A stretch of 64,000 nt of DNA, from NCBI GenBank assembly GCA_963704285.1, contig OY969886.1, positions 1-64,000 on the forward strand. Reading direction: 5' to 3'. The translations under genes and the position numbers were made by a program. Within the stretch, counting starts at the first letter, position 1; every line of letters begins with the position of its first letter. The notes under the pieces were generated by a model that saw only the letters and a list, made by a program, of their open reading frames with translations, had not been told where the DNA came from and did not search any database. This document shows positions 50,333-60,092 of this stretch, in pieces. The DNA is from JAHFUA01 sp963704285 (GTDB lineage Bacteria; Acidobacteriota; Terriglobia; Terriglobales; Acidobacteriaceae).

Positions 50333-52981
50333 ATGAAAATGAAGCGCCATTTCCTGGTGCCGGAGGCCGTGCAGGCGTCGGCCATGGACTGCGGTCCTGC
50401 GGCGCTGAAGAGCCTGCTCGAAGGCTTCGGGATCCATGCCAGCTACGGGCGCTTGCGCGAGGCCTGCCAGACCGATGTGGACGGCACTTCCATCGACACC
50501 ATGGAAGATGTGGCGCGGCAACTGGGCCTGGATGCCGAGCAGATCATGCTGCCGCTCGACCATCTTCTGCTGCCCGAGGCCGCCGCGCTGCCCGCCATCG
50601 TGGTCGTGGTTTTGCCCAGCGGGATCACGCACTTCGTGGTGGTCTGGAGGCGCCACGGCGCTCTGCTGCAACTGATGGATCCGGCCACCGGACGGCGCTG
50701 GGTCACCTGCCAGCGTTTTCTCGAGGACGTTTACGTCGGCAAGACCGCAGTCCCGGCCGCGGGATGGCGGGAATGGGCCGGCTCAAAGCCGTCGCTCGAT
50801 GCCATGCGGCATCGTCTCAATAAGATCGGCATCCGCAGGCGTTCTCTGTTGAATGCAGCGACCGCCGATCCCACCTGTCACAAGCTGGCGGCACTGGATG
50901 CCGGCCTCCGGCTGGTGGATTCGATGGTCGAGTCCGGCGGTGTACAGCAGGGCCGCCAGGCGCGGCGACTGCTCGAACGATTCGTCGAAGACGACAGACT
51001 GATCCCGGCCGGGTATTGGTCGGTGCGGCCGCGCGGAGAAGACGAACTGCTGTTGCGCGGCGCCGTGCTGGTCCGCGTGCGCGGACGGCTCGAAAAAACG
51101 GCCGAGGAGGCGGCACAGCTTCCCCCCGAGCTCGTCGCGGCATTGCAAGAGAAGCCCACCAAGCCCGGCCGGGAACTGCTCAAGCTCCTGCGCGAGGATG
51201 GCATTTTCGCCCCGTCATTACTGCTGCTGGCTCTGCTTTCGGCCAGCGCGGGCGTGATCCTCGAAGCCGTCCTGTTCCGTGGCCTTTTTGACCTGGGGCG
51301 CGACCTCGGGCTGTCGGGCCAGCGCATGGGCGCCGTAGCTGCTCTGATCATTTTCCTCGCCGGGTTGCTGTTCCTGGAATTTCCCGTCGCCTCCAGCTTG
51401 CTGCGCCTGGGGCGGCATCTGGAGACGCGGCTGCGGCGCGCCTTTTTGGAGAAAATACCGCGGCTCGGCGACCGCTACTTCCAGAGCCGGCTGAAGTCGG
51501 ACATGACCGAACGCAGCCACATGATCCACCGCATACGGCACCTGCCGGAGCTCGGAGGCCAGCTCTTGCGCAGCACCTTCGAGTTGGCGCTCACCGCGGC
51601 GGGCATCGCTTGGCTCGATCCGCGCAGCGCTCCGCTGGCGGCCGCAGCGGCTGTGGTCGCGCTTGTATTGCCTTTGGCGGTGCAGCCGGTGGTGATGGAG
51701 CGCGATCTCCGTGTCCGCACCCACACCGGCGCTCTGTGTCGTTACTATCTGGACGCGTTGCTCGGACTTGTCCCTATCCGGGTCCACGGCGCGCAGCGGG
51801 CGGTTCGCCGCGAGCACGGCAAGCTGCTGTTAGATTGGGCGCAAGCCGGCATCGGGCTCCAGCAGGTCGTAGTGTGGGTGGAGGCGGCGCAGTACGCCCT
51901 GGGATTCGCGCTGGCGGCGTGGCTGCTGTTCGCGCATCTGGGACGCAGCGGCGAAGCCGGAACGGTACTGCTGCTCATTTACTGGGCGCTGAACCTGCCC
52001 GTGCTCGGTCAGGACATCGCGCTGGTCGCCTGGCAGTATCCCGCGTACCGCAATATGACGCTGCGTTTGCTGGAGCCGCTGGGCGCGCTGGAAGAGCAGC
52101 CGGCCCAGGCCGAAACGCGGGAACGCACCACGCCTGCAGTTCCGCAGGCCGCCGCGGCCATCCGCATGGAGAACGTGAGCGTGCGCGCCGCCGGGCACAC
52201 CATCCTTGAGGACATCAATGTTGACGTCCCTGCCGGCTCGCACGTGGCGATCGTCGGACCTTCCGGCGCCGGCAAGTCGAGCCTGGTCGGGATTCTGCTC
52301 GGCTGGTGGCGGCCTGCCAGCGGAAGCGTGCTGGTGGACGGCGAGCCCCTCGCCGGACACTTAGAGGAGATACGCAAGGCGACCGCGTGGGTCGATCCGG
52401 CGGTGCACCTGTGGAACCGGTCGTTCTTCGAGAACCTGCGTTACGGAGCGAGCAACGGCAACGCCCGGCCGATGATGCAGGTGATCGAAACCGCGGAACT
52501 GCGGCGCGTGCTGGAGCGGCTGCCCGAAGGCTTCGAGACCCGCCTGGGCGAAGGCGGCGGACTGGTGTCGGGCGGCGAGGGACAGCGCGTGCGGTTGGGG
52601 CGCGCCCTGCTTCGCGCCGGCACGCGCCTCGCGATCCTGGATGAGCCCTTCCGCGGCCTCGACCGCGAGCAGCGCCGCGAATTGCTGCAACGCGTGCGCC
52701 GCTTGTGGCGCGATGTCACCCTGCTTTGCATCACCCACGACGTAAGTGAGACCCGCGCCTTCGACCGGGTGCTGGTGATCGAGGGCGGGAAGATCGTGGA
52801 AGACGGCCATCCCGCCGCTCTCGCCGAGCAATCGGTCTCACGCTATCGCGCCCTGCTCGACGCCGAGCGCGCCGTTCAGCTCAGCGGATGGTCGCGAGGG
52901 ACCTGGCGTCGCCTGCGCCTGGACAACGGCAACATCTCATTACCGATGGAGCGTCACCGTGATTTCGTGGCCGGCAAATAG
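50333..52981 (+). CDS. Peptidase C39-containing ABC transporter (NHLM ABC1-like)
   Basis: 882 aa from ATG 50333. Residues 1-130 are a C39 leader peptidase with all catalytic residues: Cys20 (ASAMDCGPAAL), His100 (GITHFVVVW) and Asp116 (LMDPATG). Then a cyclic-nucleotide-like/linker part, about six membrane helices (390-660), and an ATPase domain: Walker A VGPSGAGKSS, signature VSGGEGQRV, Walker B LAILDEP, His loop ITHD. Such proteins cut precursor peptides after a Gly-Gly/Ala/Ser-type site and export them. The next gene overlaps its end. Confidence 0.87.
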   Translation: MKMKRHFLVPEAVQASAMDCGPAALKSLLEGFGIHASYGRLREACQTDVDGTSIDTMEDVARQLGLDAEQIMLPLDHLLLPEAAALPAIVVVVLPSGITHFVVVWRRHGALLQLMDPATGRRWVTCQRFLEDVYVGKTAVPAAGWREWAGSKPSLDAMRHRLNKIGIRRRSLLNAATADPTCHKLAALDAGLRLVDSMVESGGVQQGRQARRLLERFVEDDRLIPAGYWSVRPRGEDELLLRGAVLVRVRGRLEKTAEEAAQLPPELVAALQEKPTKPGRELLKLLREDGIFAPSLLLLALLSASAGVILEAVLFRGLFDLGRDLGLSGQRMGAVAALIIFLAGLLFLEFPVASSLLRLGRHLETRLRRAFLEKIPRLGDRYFQSRLKSDMTERSHMIHRIRHLPELGGQLLRSTFELALTAAGIAWLDPRSAPLAAAAAVVALVLPLAVQPVVMERDLRVRTHTGALCRYYLDALLGLVPIRVHGAQRAVRREHGKLLLDWAQAGIGLQQVVVWVEAAQYALGFALAAWLLFAHLGRSGEAGTVLLLIYWALNLPVLGQDIALVAWQYPAYRNMTLRLLEPLGALEEQPAQAETRERTTPAVPQAAAAIRMENVSVRAAGHTILEDINVDVPAGSHVAIVGPSGAGKSSLVGILLGWWRPASGSVLVDGEPLAGHLEEIRKATAWVDPAVHLWNRSFFENLRYGASNGNARPMMQVIETAELRRVLERLPEGFETRLGEGGGLVSGGEGQRVRLGRALLRAGTRLAILDEPFRGLDREQRRELLQRVRRLWRDVTLLCITHDVSETRAFDRVLVIEGGKIVEDGHPAALAEQSVSRYRALLDAERAVQLSGWSRGTWRRLRLDNGNISLPMERHRDFVAGK

Positions 52982-55040
52982 AATCGGGGAAGCGCTGGAG
53001 GCGCTGGCGAGCCGGAGCGGTCTGCGCCCGAAGTCGGTCGAGCTTCCCGCGCCGCCCGCGGACCTTGCCGATGATCCCCGCCGGCTGGGACTGTGGATCG
53101 AATCGGCCGCCAGTTCACTGGGCCTGGAAGCCGAGCCGGGCGAGATCCGCTATGCCGATATCGAACGCAAGCTCGCGTCTGCCGCTCCTGCGCTCGTGCG
53201 CTGCTCGGATGGCCGCCTGCTGGCTTTGCTGGACGCGGGAACGATCCTCGGGCCCGACCTCGAGGTCCATCGTTTGGGCACGGAAACGATCTGCGCGGAA
53301 CTCTGCGCCGACGCCGAGGTGCCGTTCTCGAGCGAGTTGGATGATTTACTCGAGGCTGCCGCTATCCCGGCGCGCCGCCGCGAGCGTGTGCGTGAAGCCC
53401 TGCTGCGCGAGCGCCTTGCTGGCACCCGCATCGGCCACGCCTGGCTGCTGAGGCTTCCACCCGGCGCCAGTTTTTCCCTGCAACTGCAATTGGCGCGCGT
53501 ACCGCGGCGGCTGGCCATGCTGGCCGGCGCCCACCTTGTGCAATACGTGCTCTGGCTGGCGGCGTGGTTCATTGTCGGCGTGGGCGCGCTCGAAGGACGG
53601 CTCGATCGCGGCTTGCTGCTGGCGTGGGCCCTGCTGCTGCTGACGCTGGTCCCCATCCGCGGCCTCATCACCTGGCTGCAAGGGTTGGTCTCGATCACCG
53701 CCGGCGGGATCCTGAAGGAAAGATTGCTCTGCGGCGCGCTTCGCCTGAAGCCGGACGAAATCCGCCATCAAGGCGCAGGCCAGTTGCTGGGACGAGTGAT
53801 CGAATCGGAAGCGCTGGAGTCGCTGGCGCTGAGCGGCGGGTTTCTGGCGCTGGTGTCGGTGATCGAATTGGTGCTGGCGGGGGTGGTGCTGGGCGCGGGG
53901 GCCGGCGGCATCGGACATGCGCTGCTGCTGGTGCTCTGGGTGGTCATGGCTGGCTTTCTGGGCTGGCGCTACTTCCAAGAGGAGCGCCGTTGGACGGAGG
54001 CGCGCGTCTCCATGACGCACGACCTGGTCGAGCGCATGGTCGGCCATCGCACGCGCCTGGCGCAGGAACCGCGCGAGCAATGGCACCACTCCGAAGACCA
54101 GGGGCTGGAGCGTTACCAGACCGTTTCTCAGGCGGTGGACCGCCGCGGCGCGCTGTTGATGGCCGTCGTCCCGCGTGGCTGGCTGGTGGTCGGGGTGGCC
54201 GGGCTCGCACCGGCGTTCGTTTCCGGCAGCCCGGCAGCGGCGCTGGCGGTCAGTGTAGGTGGCATGCTGCTCGCGTACCGCGCTCTCCGGCGTCTCGCCT
54301 CCGGCATGTGGAACCTGACCGAGGCCGCCATCGCCTGGAAACAGGTTGCGCCGTTGTTCGACGCCGCCGCTCGCGAAGAGACTCCCGGCTCACCGGCGCT
54401 GGCCACCATGGAGTCGGCCGGCGAGCGCGAAGCGGTGATCGAGGCCCGCGACCTCGTTTTCCGTTATCCCAATCACTCCGAGCCGGTGCTGCAGCGCTGC
54501 AACTTGAGCATCTCCGCCGGCGACCGGCTCCTGCTGGAAGGACCTTCCGGCGGCGGCAAGTCCACCTTGGCTTCGCTGCTTACCGGCATGCTGCGGCCGG
54601 AATCCGGACTGCTGCTGGCCCGCGGCCTGGACCGGCAAACGCTGGGCGCTCAGGGCTGGCTGCGACGCGTCGCTTCCGCCCCGCAGTTCCACGAGAACCA
54701 CGTGCTGACGGGCACCTTCACTTTCAATCTGCTGATGGGCCGGGACGGCTGGCTGAGCGAGAAGGACCATCAGGAGGCGGAGACCATCTGCCGCGAACTC
54801 GGCCTGGGGCCGCTGCTGGAAAAAATGCCTGCCGGGATGCTGCAGATGGTGGGCGAAAGCGGATGGCAGCTCTCCCACGGTGAGCGCAGCCGGCTCTACA
54901 TCGCCCGCGCCCTGCTGCAGGGCTCCGACGTTCTCATCTTCGACGAGAGCTTTGCCGCCCTGGATCCGGAGAACCTGCGGCTGGCGCTGGATTGCGTGCT
55001 CAACCGGGCAGCAACGGTGATGGTGATCGCCCACCCGTGA
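52959..55040 (+). CDS. Second ABC transporter with permease and ATPase (NHLM ABC2-like)
   Basis: 693 aa from GTG 52959, overlapping the preceding gene by 23 bases. The N-terminal 150 residues have no peptidase motif, as in NHLM ABC2 proteins; membrane helices lie at about 180-450. The ATPase domain has Walker A EGPSGGGKSTLAS, signature LSHGERSRLYIARAL and Walker B VLIFDES. It ends VMVIAHP, so the C-terminus is short but the His loop remains. Likely partner of ABC1 in one exporter. Confidence 0.83.
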   Translation: MISWPANRIGEALEALASRSGLRPKSVELPAPPADLADDPRRLGLWIESAASSLGLEAEPGEIRYADIERKLASAAPALVRCSDGRLLALLDAGTILGPDLEVHRLGTETICAELCADAEVPFSSELDDLLEAAAIPARRRERVREALLRERLAGTRIGHAWLLRLPPGASFSLQLQLARVPRRLAMLAGAHLVQYVLWLAAWFIVGVGALEGRLDRGLLLAWALLLLTLVPIRGLITWLQGLVSITAGGILKERLLCGALRLKPDEIRHQGAGQLLGRVIESEALESLALSGGFLALVSVIELVLAGVVLGAGAGGIGHALLLVLWVVMAGFLGWRYFQEERRWTEARVSMTHDLVERMVGHRTRLAQEPREQWHHSEDQGLERYQTVSQAVDRRGALLMAVVPRGWLVVGVAGLAPAFVSGSPAAALAVSVGGMLLAYRALRRLASGMWNLTEAAIAWKQVAPLFDAAAREETPGSPALATMESAGEREAVIEARDLVFRYPNHSEPVLQRCNLSISAGDRLLLEGPSGGGKSTLASLLTGMLRPESGLLLARGLDRQTLGAQGWLRRVASAPQFHENHVLTGTFTFNLLMGRDGWLSEKDHQEAETICRELGLGPLLEKMPAGMLQMVGESGWQLSHGERSRLYIARALLQGSDVLIFDESFAALDPENLRLALDCVLNRAATVMVIAHP

Positions 55041-55092
55041 CATCTGCAAAATTTACGTTAGAATGAGCCCCCCGGGGGCAAGGGGTCTCTCC

Positions 55093-57660
55093 ATGGTAGG
55101 TACCACGCTCTGGTCCTATCGTATCGAGTCGAAGATCGGCGCGGGCGGAATGGGCGTTGTGTACAAAGCAGTGGACTCGCGCCTGGACCGCACGGTTGCC
55201 ATCAAAGTTCTGCCTGCGTCCGCTCTGGCCAGCCCCGACCGCCAGAAGCGTTTCGTGCAGGAAGCTAAGACCGCCTCCTCGCTCAACCATCCCAACATCG
55301 TCACCATCTACGACATCAACACCCAGGAGGTGGATGGCCAGCCCGTTCAGTACATCGCCATGGAGTACGTGGCGGGCGAGACGCTCGACAAGCTGATCGG
55401 GCGCAAAGGGCTGCGGGTGCGCGAGGCCCTGAAATACGCCATCCAGATCGCCGACGCGCTGGCCGCGGCGCACGCCGCCGGCGTCGTGCATCGCGACTTG
55501 AAGCCGGGCAACATCATGGTCACGCCGCAGGGCCTGGTGAAGATCCTGGATTTCGGCTTGGCCAAGCTGACGGGGCCGCTCGAGACCGACGCCTACGCCG
55601 AGACGGTGCACGCGGAAGCCTCGCCGCACACCGAGGAAGGCACGGTCCTTGGCACCGTCGCCTACATGTCTCCCGAGCAGGCGGACGGCAGGAAGATCGA
55701 TGCCCGCTCCGACATCTTCTCCTTCGGCTCCGTGCTCTACGAGATGATCTCTGGCCGGCAGGCATTTCCCGGCTCCTCCAAGCTGTCGATGCTTTCGGCG
55801 GTGCTGTACCGAGATCCGCAGCCGGTCTCGCAGGCGGTGCCGGACATCCATCCCGAGCTGGAGCGGGTCATCGGCCGCTGTTTGAAGAAGGACCCCGAGC
55901 GCCGCTGGCAGACCATGGCGGACGTGAAGGTCGCGCTCGAAGAACTGCGCGACGAACTGGAGGCGAGCGGCATCGCCCCTGCCCAACCGCGGGCGGCCAA
56001 GCCGGCCACGCGCCGCGCCGGGCGCTGGATCGCGGTCGGGGCACTCGCAGCGATCGCACTGGCACTGCTGCCGGCGGCTTATTTTGCGCCGCAGTTGCTC
56101 CGCTCCGAGCCCCCCACCTTCCAGAGGCTGACCTTCCGGCGCGGCGACGTGACTTCCGCCAAGTTCGCTCCGGGAGGCGCCGTGGTTTACACCGCCGAGT
56201 GGGACGGCGCCCCGTCCTCCTTCTTTTCGGTGATCCCCGGCAACCGCGAAGGCCGGTCGTTGCAACTGCCGCACGGCCGGGTGATGTCCGTCTCCGCTGC
56301 GGGGGAGATGGCGGTCTTGCTGGGCAACGGCCCTGCCGGCACGCTCGCACGCGTGCCCTTCGGCGGGGGCGCGCCGCGAGAGATCCTGGAAAACGTCTTT
56401 CACGCCGACTGGGGGCCGGGCGGGGAATCGCTGGCAGTGGTGCGCAAAGTCGCCGGCAAGTACCGGCTCGAATATCCCGTGGGCACGGTGCTGTACGACA
56501 CCGACGACCTCCCGCCGGCCTATCCGCGGGTGTCGCGCGATGGCAAGCTGATAGCCTTCTTCGAACATGACGTCGCCGTGGGCGACTACTCGGTCTGCAT
56601 TGTCGGGCCGAATCGCCCCAAGCAGGTGCTTTCGCACGGGTGGCGCGGCGTCGGCTGGCTGAACTGGTCGCCAAACGGAGACGAGATCTGGTTTTCCGGT
56701 GTCCAGGCGGGTGGCGATCCGGCGGTCTACGCGGTCGATCTCTCGAGCAGACAGCGCCTCGTCTCCGAGGTTCCGGGATTCATCGTGATGCAGGACGTGT
56801 CCCGCGACGGCCGCGTGCTCATCAGCACGGTGAACTCCCGGCTGGGCATCCTCTACGCTCCCGCCGACGGTTCTACGCAACGCGACCTTGCCTGGTTCGA
56901 TGCCTCCTTTGCCTATGACCTTTCGCAGGACGCCAAGTCCCTCGTCTTCGTCGAGCTCACGAGCGGCGAGGGTCGCAATGCCGCCATCTACCTGCGCAAG
57001 ACGGACGGCTCGCCGGCGGTGCGCTTGGGATACGGCAACCGGCCAGCGCTTTCGCCGGATGGCAAGTGGGTGGTCAGCATCCATCACCAGCCGGCGAGCT
57101 CCCAGTTGCTGCTGCTGCCCACGGGCCCGGGCGAGTTGCGTGTGCTCGACCTGGGAGACATGCACTACGAATCCGTCGAGTGGTTCCCCGACGGCAAGCG
57201 CATCCTGTTCACCGGCAATCAACCGGGACGCCCGGTTCGCTCCTGGATGTATGAATTGGACGGCGGCAAACCAGTAGCCGTCACGCCGGAGGGAGTCCGG
57301 GCAACGCGGGTCTCGCCGGATGGGCACAGTTTCGTCGTCGTTGATCCGCACAAGCTCTTGCTCGGCGATATCGGCGGTGGCGAGCCCAAGGCGATCACCG
57401 AACTGCAAGGCGGCGAGAGCGTGATCCGCTGGAGCGGCGACGGGCGCTCCTTGTTCCTGGCTCAAGCGCAGGGCGAAACCGTCAAGCTGACGCGGGTAGA
57501 GGTTGCGTCGCGCAAACGAGAGCCCTGGCGCGTTCTCAAGGTGCCGGAGAGCGGGGCGGAGTTCGTCGGCCAGGTCGCGCTCTCTGCCGATGGCAAGGCC
57601 GCCGCCTCTACCTTCCAGCACGACCTGTCCAACCTTTTTTTGGTAAAGGGGCTGAAGTAG
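55093..57660 (+). CDS. Ser/Thr protein kinase with WD40/TolB-like propeller sensor
   Basis: About 855 aa from ATG 55093; an in-frame start at 55063 is also possible. Kinase domain: IGAGGMGVVYKAVD, Lys38 (VAIKVL), HRDLKPGN (133-140), DFGLAK, GTVAYMSPEQADG. One membrane helix (WIAVGALAAIALALLPAAYF) then a beta-propeller (GGAVVYTAEWDGAP; LSPDGKWVVSIHHQ; FPDGKRILFTGNQ) predicted outside the membrane. It directly follows the exporter and may sense export or envelope state. Confidence 0.85.
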   Translation: MVGTTLWSYRIESKIGAGGMGVVYKAVDSRLDRTVAIKVLPASALASPDRQKRFVQEAKTASSLNHPNIVTIYDINTQEVDGQPVQYIAMEYVAGETLDKLIGRKGLRVREALKYAIQIADALAAAHAAGVVHRDLKPGNIMVTPQGLVKILDFGLAKLTGPLETDAYAETVHAEASPHTEEGTVLGTVAYMSPEQADGRKIDARSDIFSFGSVLYEMISGRQAFPGSSKLSMLSAVLYRDPQPVSQAVPDIHPELERVIGRCLKKDPERRWQTMADVKVALEELRDELEASGIAPAQPRAAKPATRRAGRWIAVGALAAIALALLPAAYFAPQLLRSEPPTFQRLTFRRGDVTSAKFAPGGAVVYTAEWDGAPSSFFSVIPGNREGRSLQLPHGRVMSVSAAGEMAVLLGNGPAGTLARVPFGGGAPREILENVFHADWGPGGESLAVVRKVAGKYRLEYPVGTVLYDTDDLPPAYPRVSRDGKLIAFFEHDVAVGDYSVCIVGPNRPKQVLSHGWRGVGWLNWSPNGDEIWFSGVQAGGDPAVYAVDLSSRQRLVSEVPGFIVMQDVSRDGRVLISTVNSRLGILYAPADGSTQRDLAWFDASFAYDLSQDAKSLVFVELTSGEGRNAAIYLRKTDGSPAVRLGYGNRPALSPDGKWVVSIHHQPASSQLLLLPTGPGELRVLDLGDMHYESVEWFPDGKRILFTGNQPGRPVRSWMYELDGGKPVAVTPEGVRATRVSPDGHSFVVVDPHKLLLGDIGGGEPKAITELQGGESVIRWSGDGRSLFLAQAQGETVKLTRVEVASRKREPWRVLKVPESGAEFVGQVALSADGKAAASTFQHDLSNLFLVKGLK

Positions 57661-57775
57661 GTCCGCCGGCTGCTCAGTTGGCGATGGCCCACCCAAGCGA
57701 TAGCTTAGGATGGGTCTGCTGGTGCCAGGTTCACTGCTGGCATCGCGGCAACAGGGTGATGTCGACGCAGCGCGA

Positions 57776-58108
57776 TCACGCAACCACGGACACTTTGCCG
57801 TGTTCCTTGCGCGTGGGCTTTACGGTAATCTCCACGTCCTGCCCAAGGGCGGTGAGAAAGTCCATGAGGCGCTCAACCGAGAAGGCGCCGGAGCGGTTGC
57901 GCATCAAGGCAGAAACGTGAGGCTGCTTGATGCCGAGAATCTTTCCGGCTTCGGTTTGCGTGAGACCGCGTCCCTTGATGAGGCGGTAAATCTGCAGCGT
58001 GAGCATGGCTTTCAAAAGCTCCTGTTCGGGATGGCAGAGACCGAGGTCAGCAAAAACATTCCCACTGCTTTTCTCTGCCCGCGCAGGCTTTTTCGTTCGC
58101 GTCGCCAT
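57776..58108 (-). CDS. XRE-family HTH protein (HigA-type antitoxin-like), no toxin partner
   Basis: 110 aa, with ELLKAMLTLQIYRLIKGRGL then TQTEAGKILGIKQPHVSALM as the HTH, and FSVERLMDFLTALGQDVEIT typical of MqsA/HigA-like XRE antitoxins. The usual RelE/HigB toxin gene is not next to it; the upstream neighbour is the sigma-54 activator, 7 bases away. It may instead act as a plain regulator in that operon. Confidence 0.72.
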   Translation of the reverse strand: MATRTKKPARAEKSSGNVFADLGLCHPEQELLKAMLTLQIYRLIKGRGLTQTEAGKILGIKQPHVSALMRNRSGAFSVERLMDFLTALGQDVEITVKPTRKEHGKVSVVA

Positions 58109-58115
58109 GTTGGTT

Positions 58116-60092
58116 CTACGCCTGCCGCTGGCGCTTGGGCTTCAAGTTCAGCGTACGGATCAGGCGAAAGAGGTGGTTGGGATGGACGCCCAGGATTCCG
58201 GCCGCCTCGGTGTAGTTGCCGCCGGCCTGTTCGATGGCGCGCTCGATGAGCGCTTTCTTGGCTTCGCGCAGCCCCTCGTGGAGCGCCGTGACCGGCTCGC
58301 CTTCCGAGGTGGTCTCTTCCACCAGCGCCTCCGGCAAGTCCTCCACCAGGATCAGCTCGGTTGAGCCCAGCACCACGGCGCGCTCGATGGCGTTCTCCAG
58401 TTCGCGGACGTTCCCCGGCCATTCGTAGCGCAGCAGGCAGGCGCGGGCTTTGGCGGAGATTCCGGCGACGCGCCGCTTCACCTTTTCGCCGAAACGGGCG
58501 GCGAAGAAGTTGGCCAGCAGGGGAATGTCCTCTTTGCGTTCGCGCAAGGCGGGCATCCGCACCGAAACCACATTCAGCCGGTAGTACAGATCCTGGCGGA
58601 AGCTTCCCGCACGCGAGGCTTCCTTGAGGTCGCGGTTGGTGGCGGCGATCACCCGAATGTCTACCTTGATGGGACGCGTTCCTCCGACGCGTTCGAACTC
58701 GCGCTCCTGCAAGACCCGCAGCAGCTTGGCCTGCAATGGCACCGCCAGCTCACCCACTTCGTCGAGAAACACGGTCCCGCCGTCGGCTATCTCCAGCTTC
58801 CCCCTTTTCTGCATGACCGCGCCCGTGAACGACCCTTTTTCGTGTCCGAACAGCTCGCTCTCCAGCAAGGTTTCGGTGATGGCGGCGCAGTTGATGGCCA
58901 CGAAAGGCTTCTCGGCGCGGCCGCTGTTGGCATGGATGGCGCGCGCCACCAGTTCTTTGCCGGTGCCGCTTTCCCCCCAGATCAGCACGGTGGAATCCCG
59001 CGCCGCGACCCGGGAGATGAATTCGAGGACGGAGCGCATCGGTGGGCTCTCGCCTACCATGCCATGATCGGCAGCCAGTTCCTGCTGCAAGCGCCGGTTC
59101 TCGCCGCCCAGCCGCTCCAGGTGACGCGCATTCTCCATCGCCAATCCCGCGATGTTGCCCAGCGCCAGCACCAGTTGCAGCAGCCCGGCATCGAACTGGA
59201 CGCCGGGCGAGCTGGCATCCAGGTAGATCACGCCCACCAGCTTGCCTTGCGCCTCCATGGGCGCGGCCAGCACCGAGCGCACCCGGGGCGCCACCAGGCT
59301 GTCGGCGGCGCGGTAGGTCTCGTCCTCGATCACGTCGTTGGACAGCACCGCGATGTTGTCGTGTATGACCTGGTTGAGAATCGTCTGGCTGGCCTGGACG
59401 GGTTGCTCCGGGCCCGAGTGCCGGTAGCGCCCCAGGATGGACGAGAATTCCTCCGAGCCCTCCTCCAGCAGCAGGACCGCGGCGCGATCCGCCGGCGCCA
59501 CCTCGAAGACCGCGTCCAGCACCTTCTGCTGCAGGGTCGCAACGTCGTGGACCGAACTGAGCGTCCGGCTGAAGTTCAGCAGCACGTTCAGGTCGCGGAC
59601 CATGCGCGCCGATGTGGGCAAGCTCGCGCCCGATGGCGGCGGCTGCAGGTACACCGCGTTCTCTTTGCGCAGTATCACCGTGGGTCCGCCGGGAGTTACC
59701 GAGGCCTCCAGGCGGAGGGAACTGCTGGGTGTCGCTTCCTCATGCGGCCCGTGGAAGACGAAGATCGAATTCCCTACCCGCACCTGATCGCCGTGCGCCA
59801 GCACCCGTTCTTTCACCGGCACCCCGTTCACGAAGGTGCTGTTGCGGCTGTCCAGGTCTTGGAGGCGGACATCAGGGCCGTCGCGGCGGACCACGCAATG
59901 CCGGCGTGAGACCAGCGGGTCCAGGAGCGAGATCTGGTTCGAGGGCTCGCGGCCAATCGAAATCTCGCCTTCCTCCAACGAAAACATCCTGCCCTCCAGC
60001 GGTCCGCTTACCGCTTCCAGGCGGAGCGGAGCCTGCCCTGAGCTTGCCGAAGGGGCTGCCGGCCCGGCTTGCTGGTTGGGGGTGCTCGCCAC
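58116..60092 (-). CDS. FHA-GAF sigma-54-dependent transcriptional activator
   Basis: 658 aa. FHA domain (ISIGREPSNQISLLDPLVSR then RHCVV; residues 24-110) that binds phosphothreonine. GAF domain (about 165-325). AAA+ domain with Walker A WGESGTGKELV, the sigma-54 contact loop GSFTGA (Ser in place of the usual Ala), Walker B TVFLDEVGEL. C-terminal Fis-type HTH (GNYTEAAGILGVHPNHLFRLIR). The FHA domain fits input from the Ser/Thr kinases nearby. It is divergent from the sigma-54 promoter at 60297 and is its natural candidate activator. Confidence 0.9.
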   Translation of the reverse strand: MASTPNQQAGPAAPSASSGQAPLRLEAVSGPLEGRMFSLEEGEISIGREPSNQISLLDPLVSRRHCVVRRDGPDVRLQDLDSRNSTFVNGVPVKERVLAHGDQVRVGNSIFVFHGPHEEATPSSSLRLEASVTPGGPTVILRKENAVYLQPPPSGASLPTSARMVRDLNVLLNFSRTLSSVHDVATLQQKVLDAVFEVAPADRAAVLLLEEGSEEFSSILGRYRHSGPEQPVQASQTILNQVIHDNIAVLSNDVIEDETYRAADSLVAPRVRSVLAAPMEAQGKLVGVIYLDASSPGVQFDAGLLQLVLALGNIAGLAMENARHLERLGGENRRLQQELAADHGMVGESPPMRSVLEFISRVAARDSTVLIWGESGTGKELVARAIHANSGRAEKPFVAINCAAITETLLESELFGHEKGSFTGAVMQKRGKLEIADGGTVFLDEVGELAVPLQAKLLRVLQEREFERVGGTRPIKVDIRVIAATNRDLKEASRAGSFRQDLYYRLNVVSVRMPALRERKEDIPLLANFFAARFGEKVKRRVAGISAKARACLLRYEWPGNVRELENAIERAVVLGSTELILVEDLPEALVEETTSEGEPVTALHEGLREAKKALIERAIEQAGGNYTEAAGILGVHPNHLFRLIRTLNLKPKRQRQA

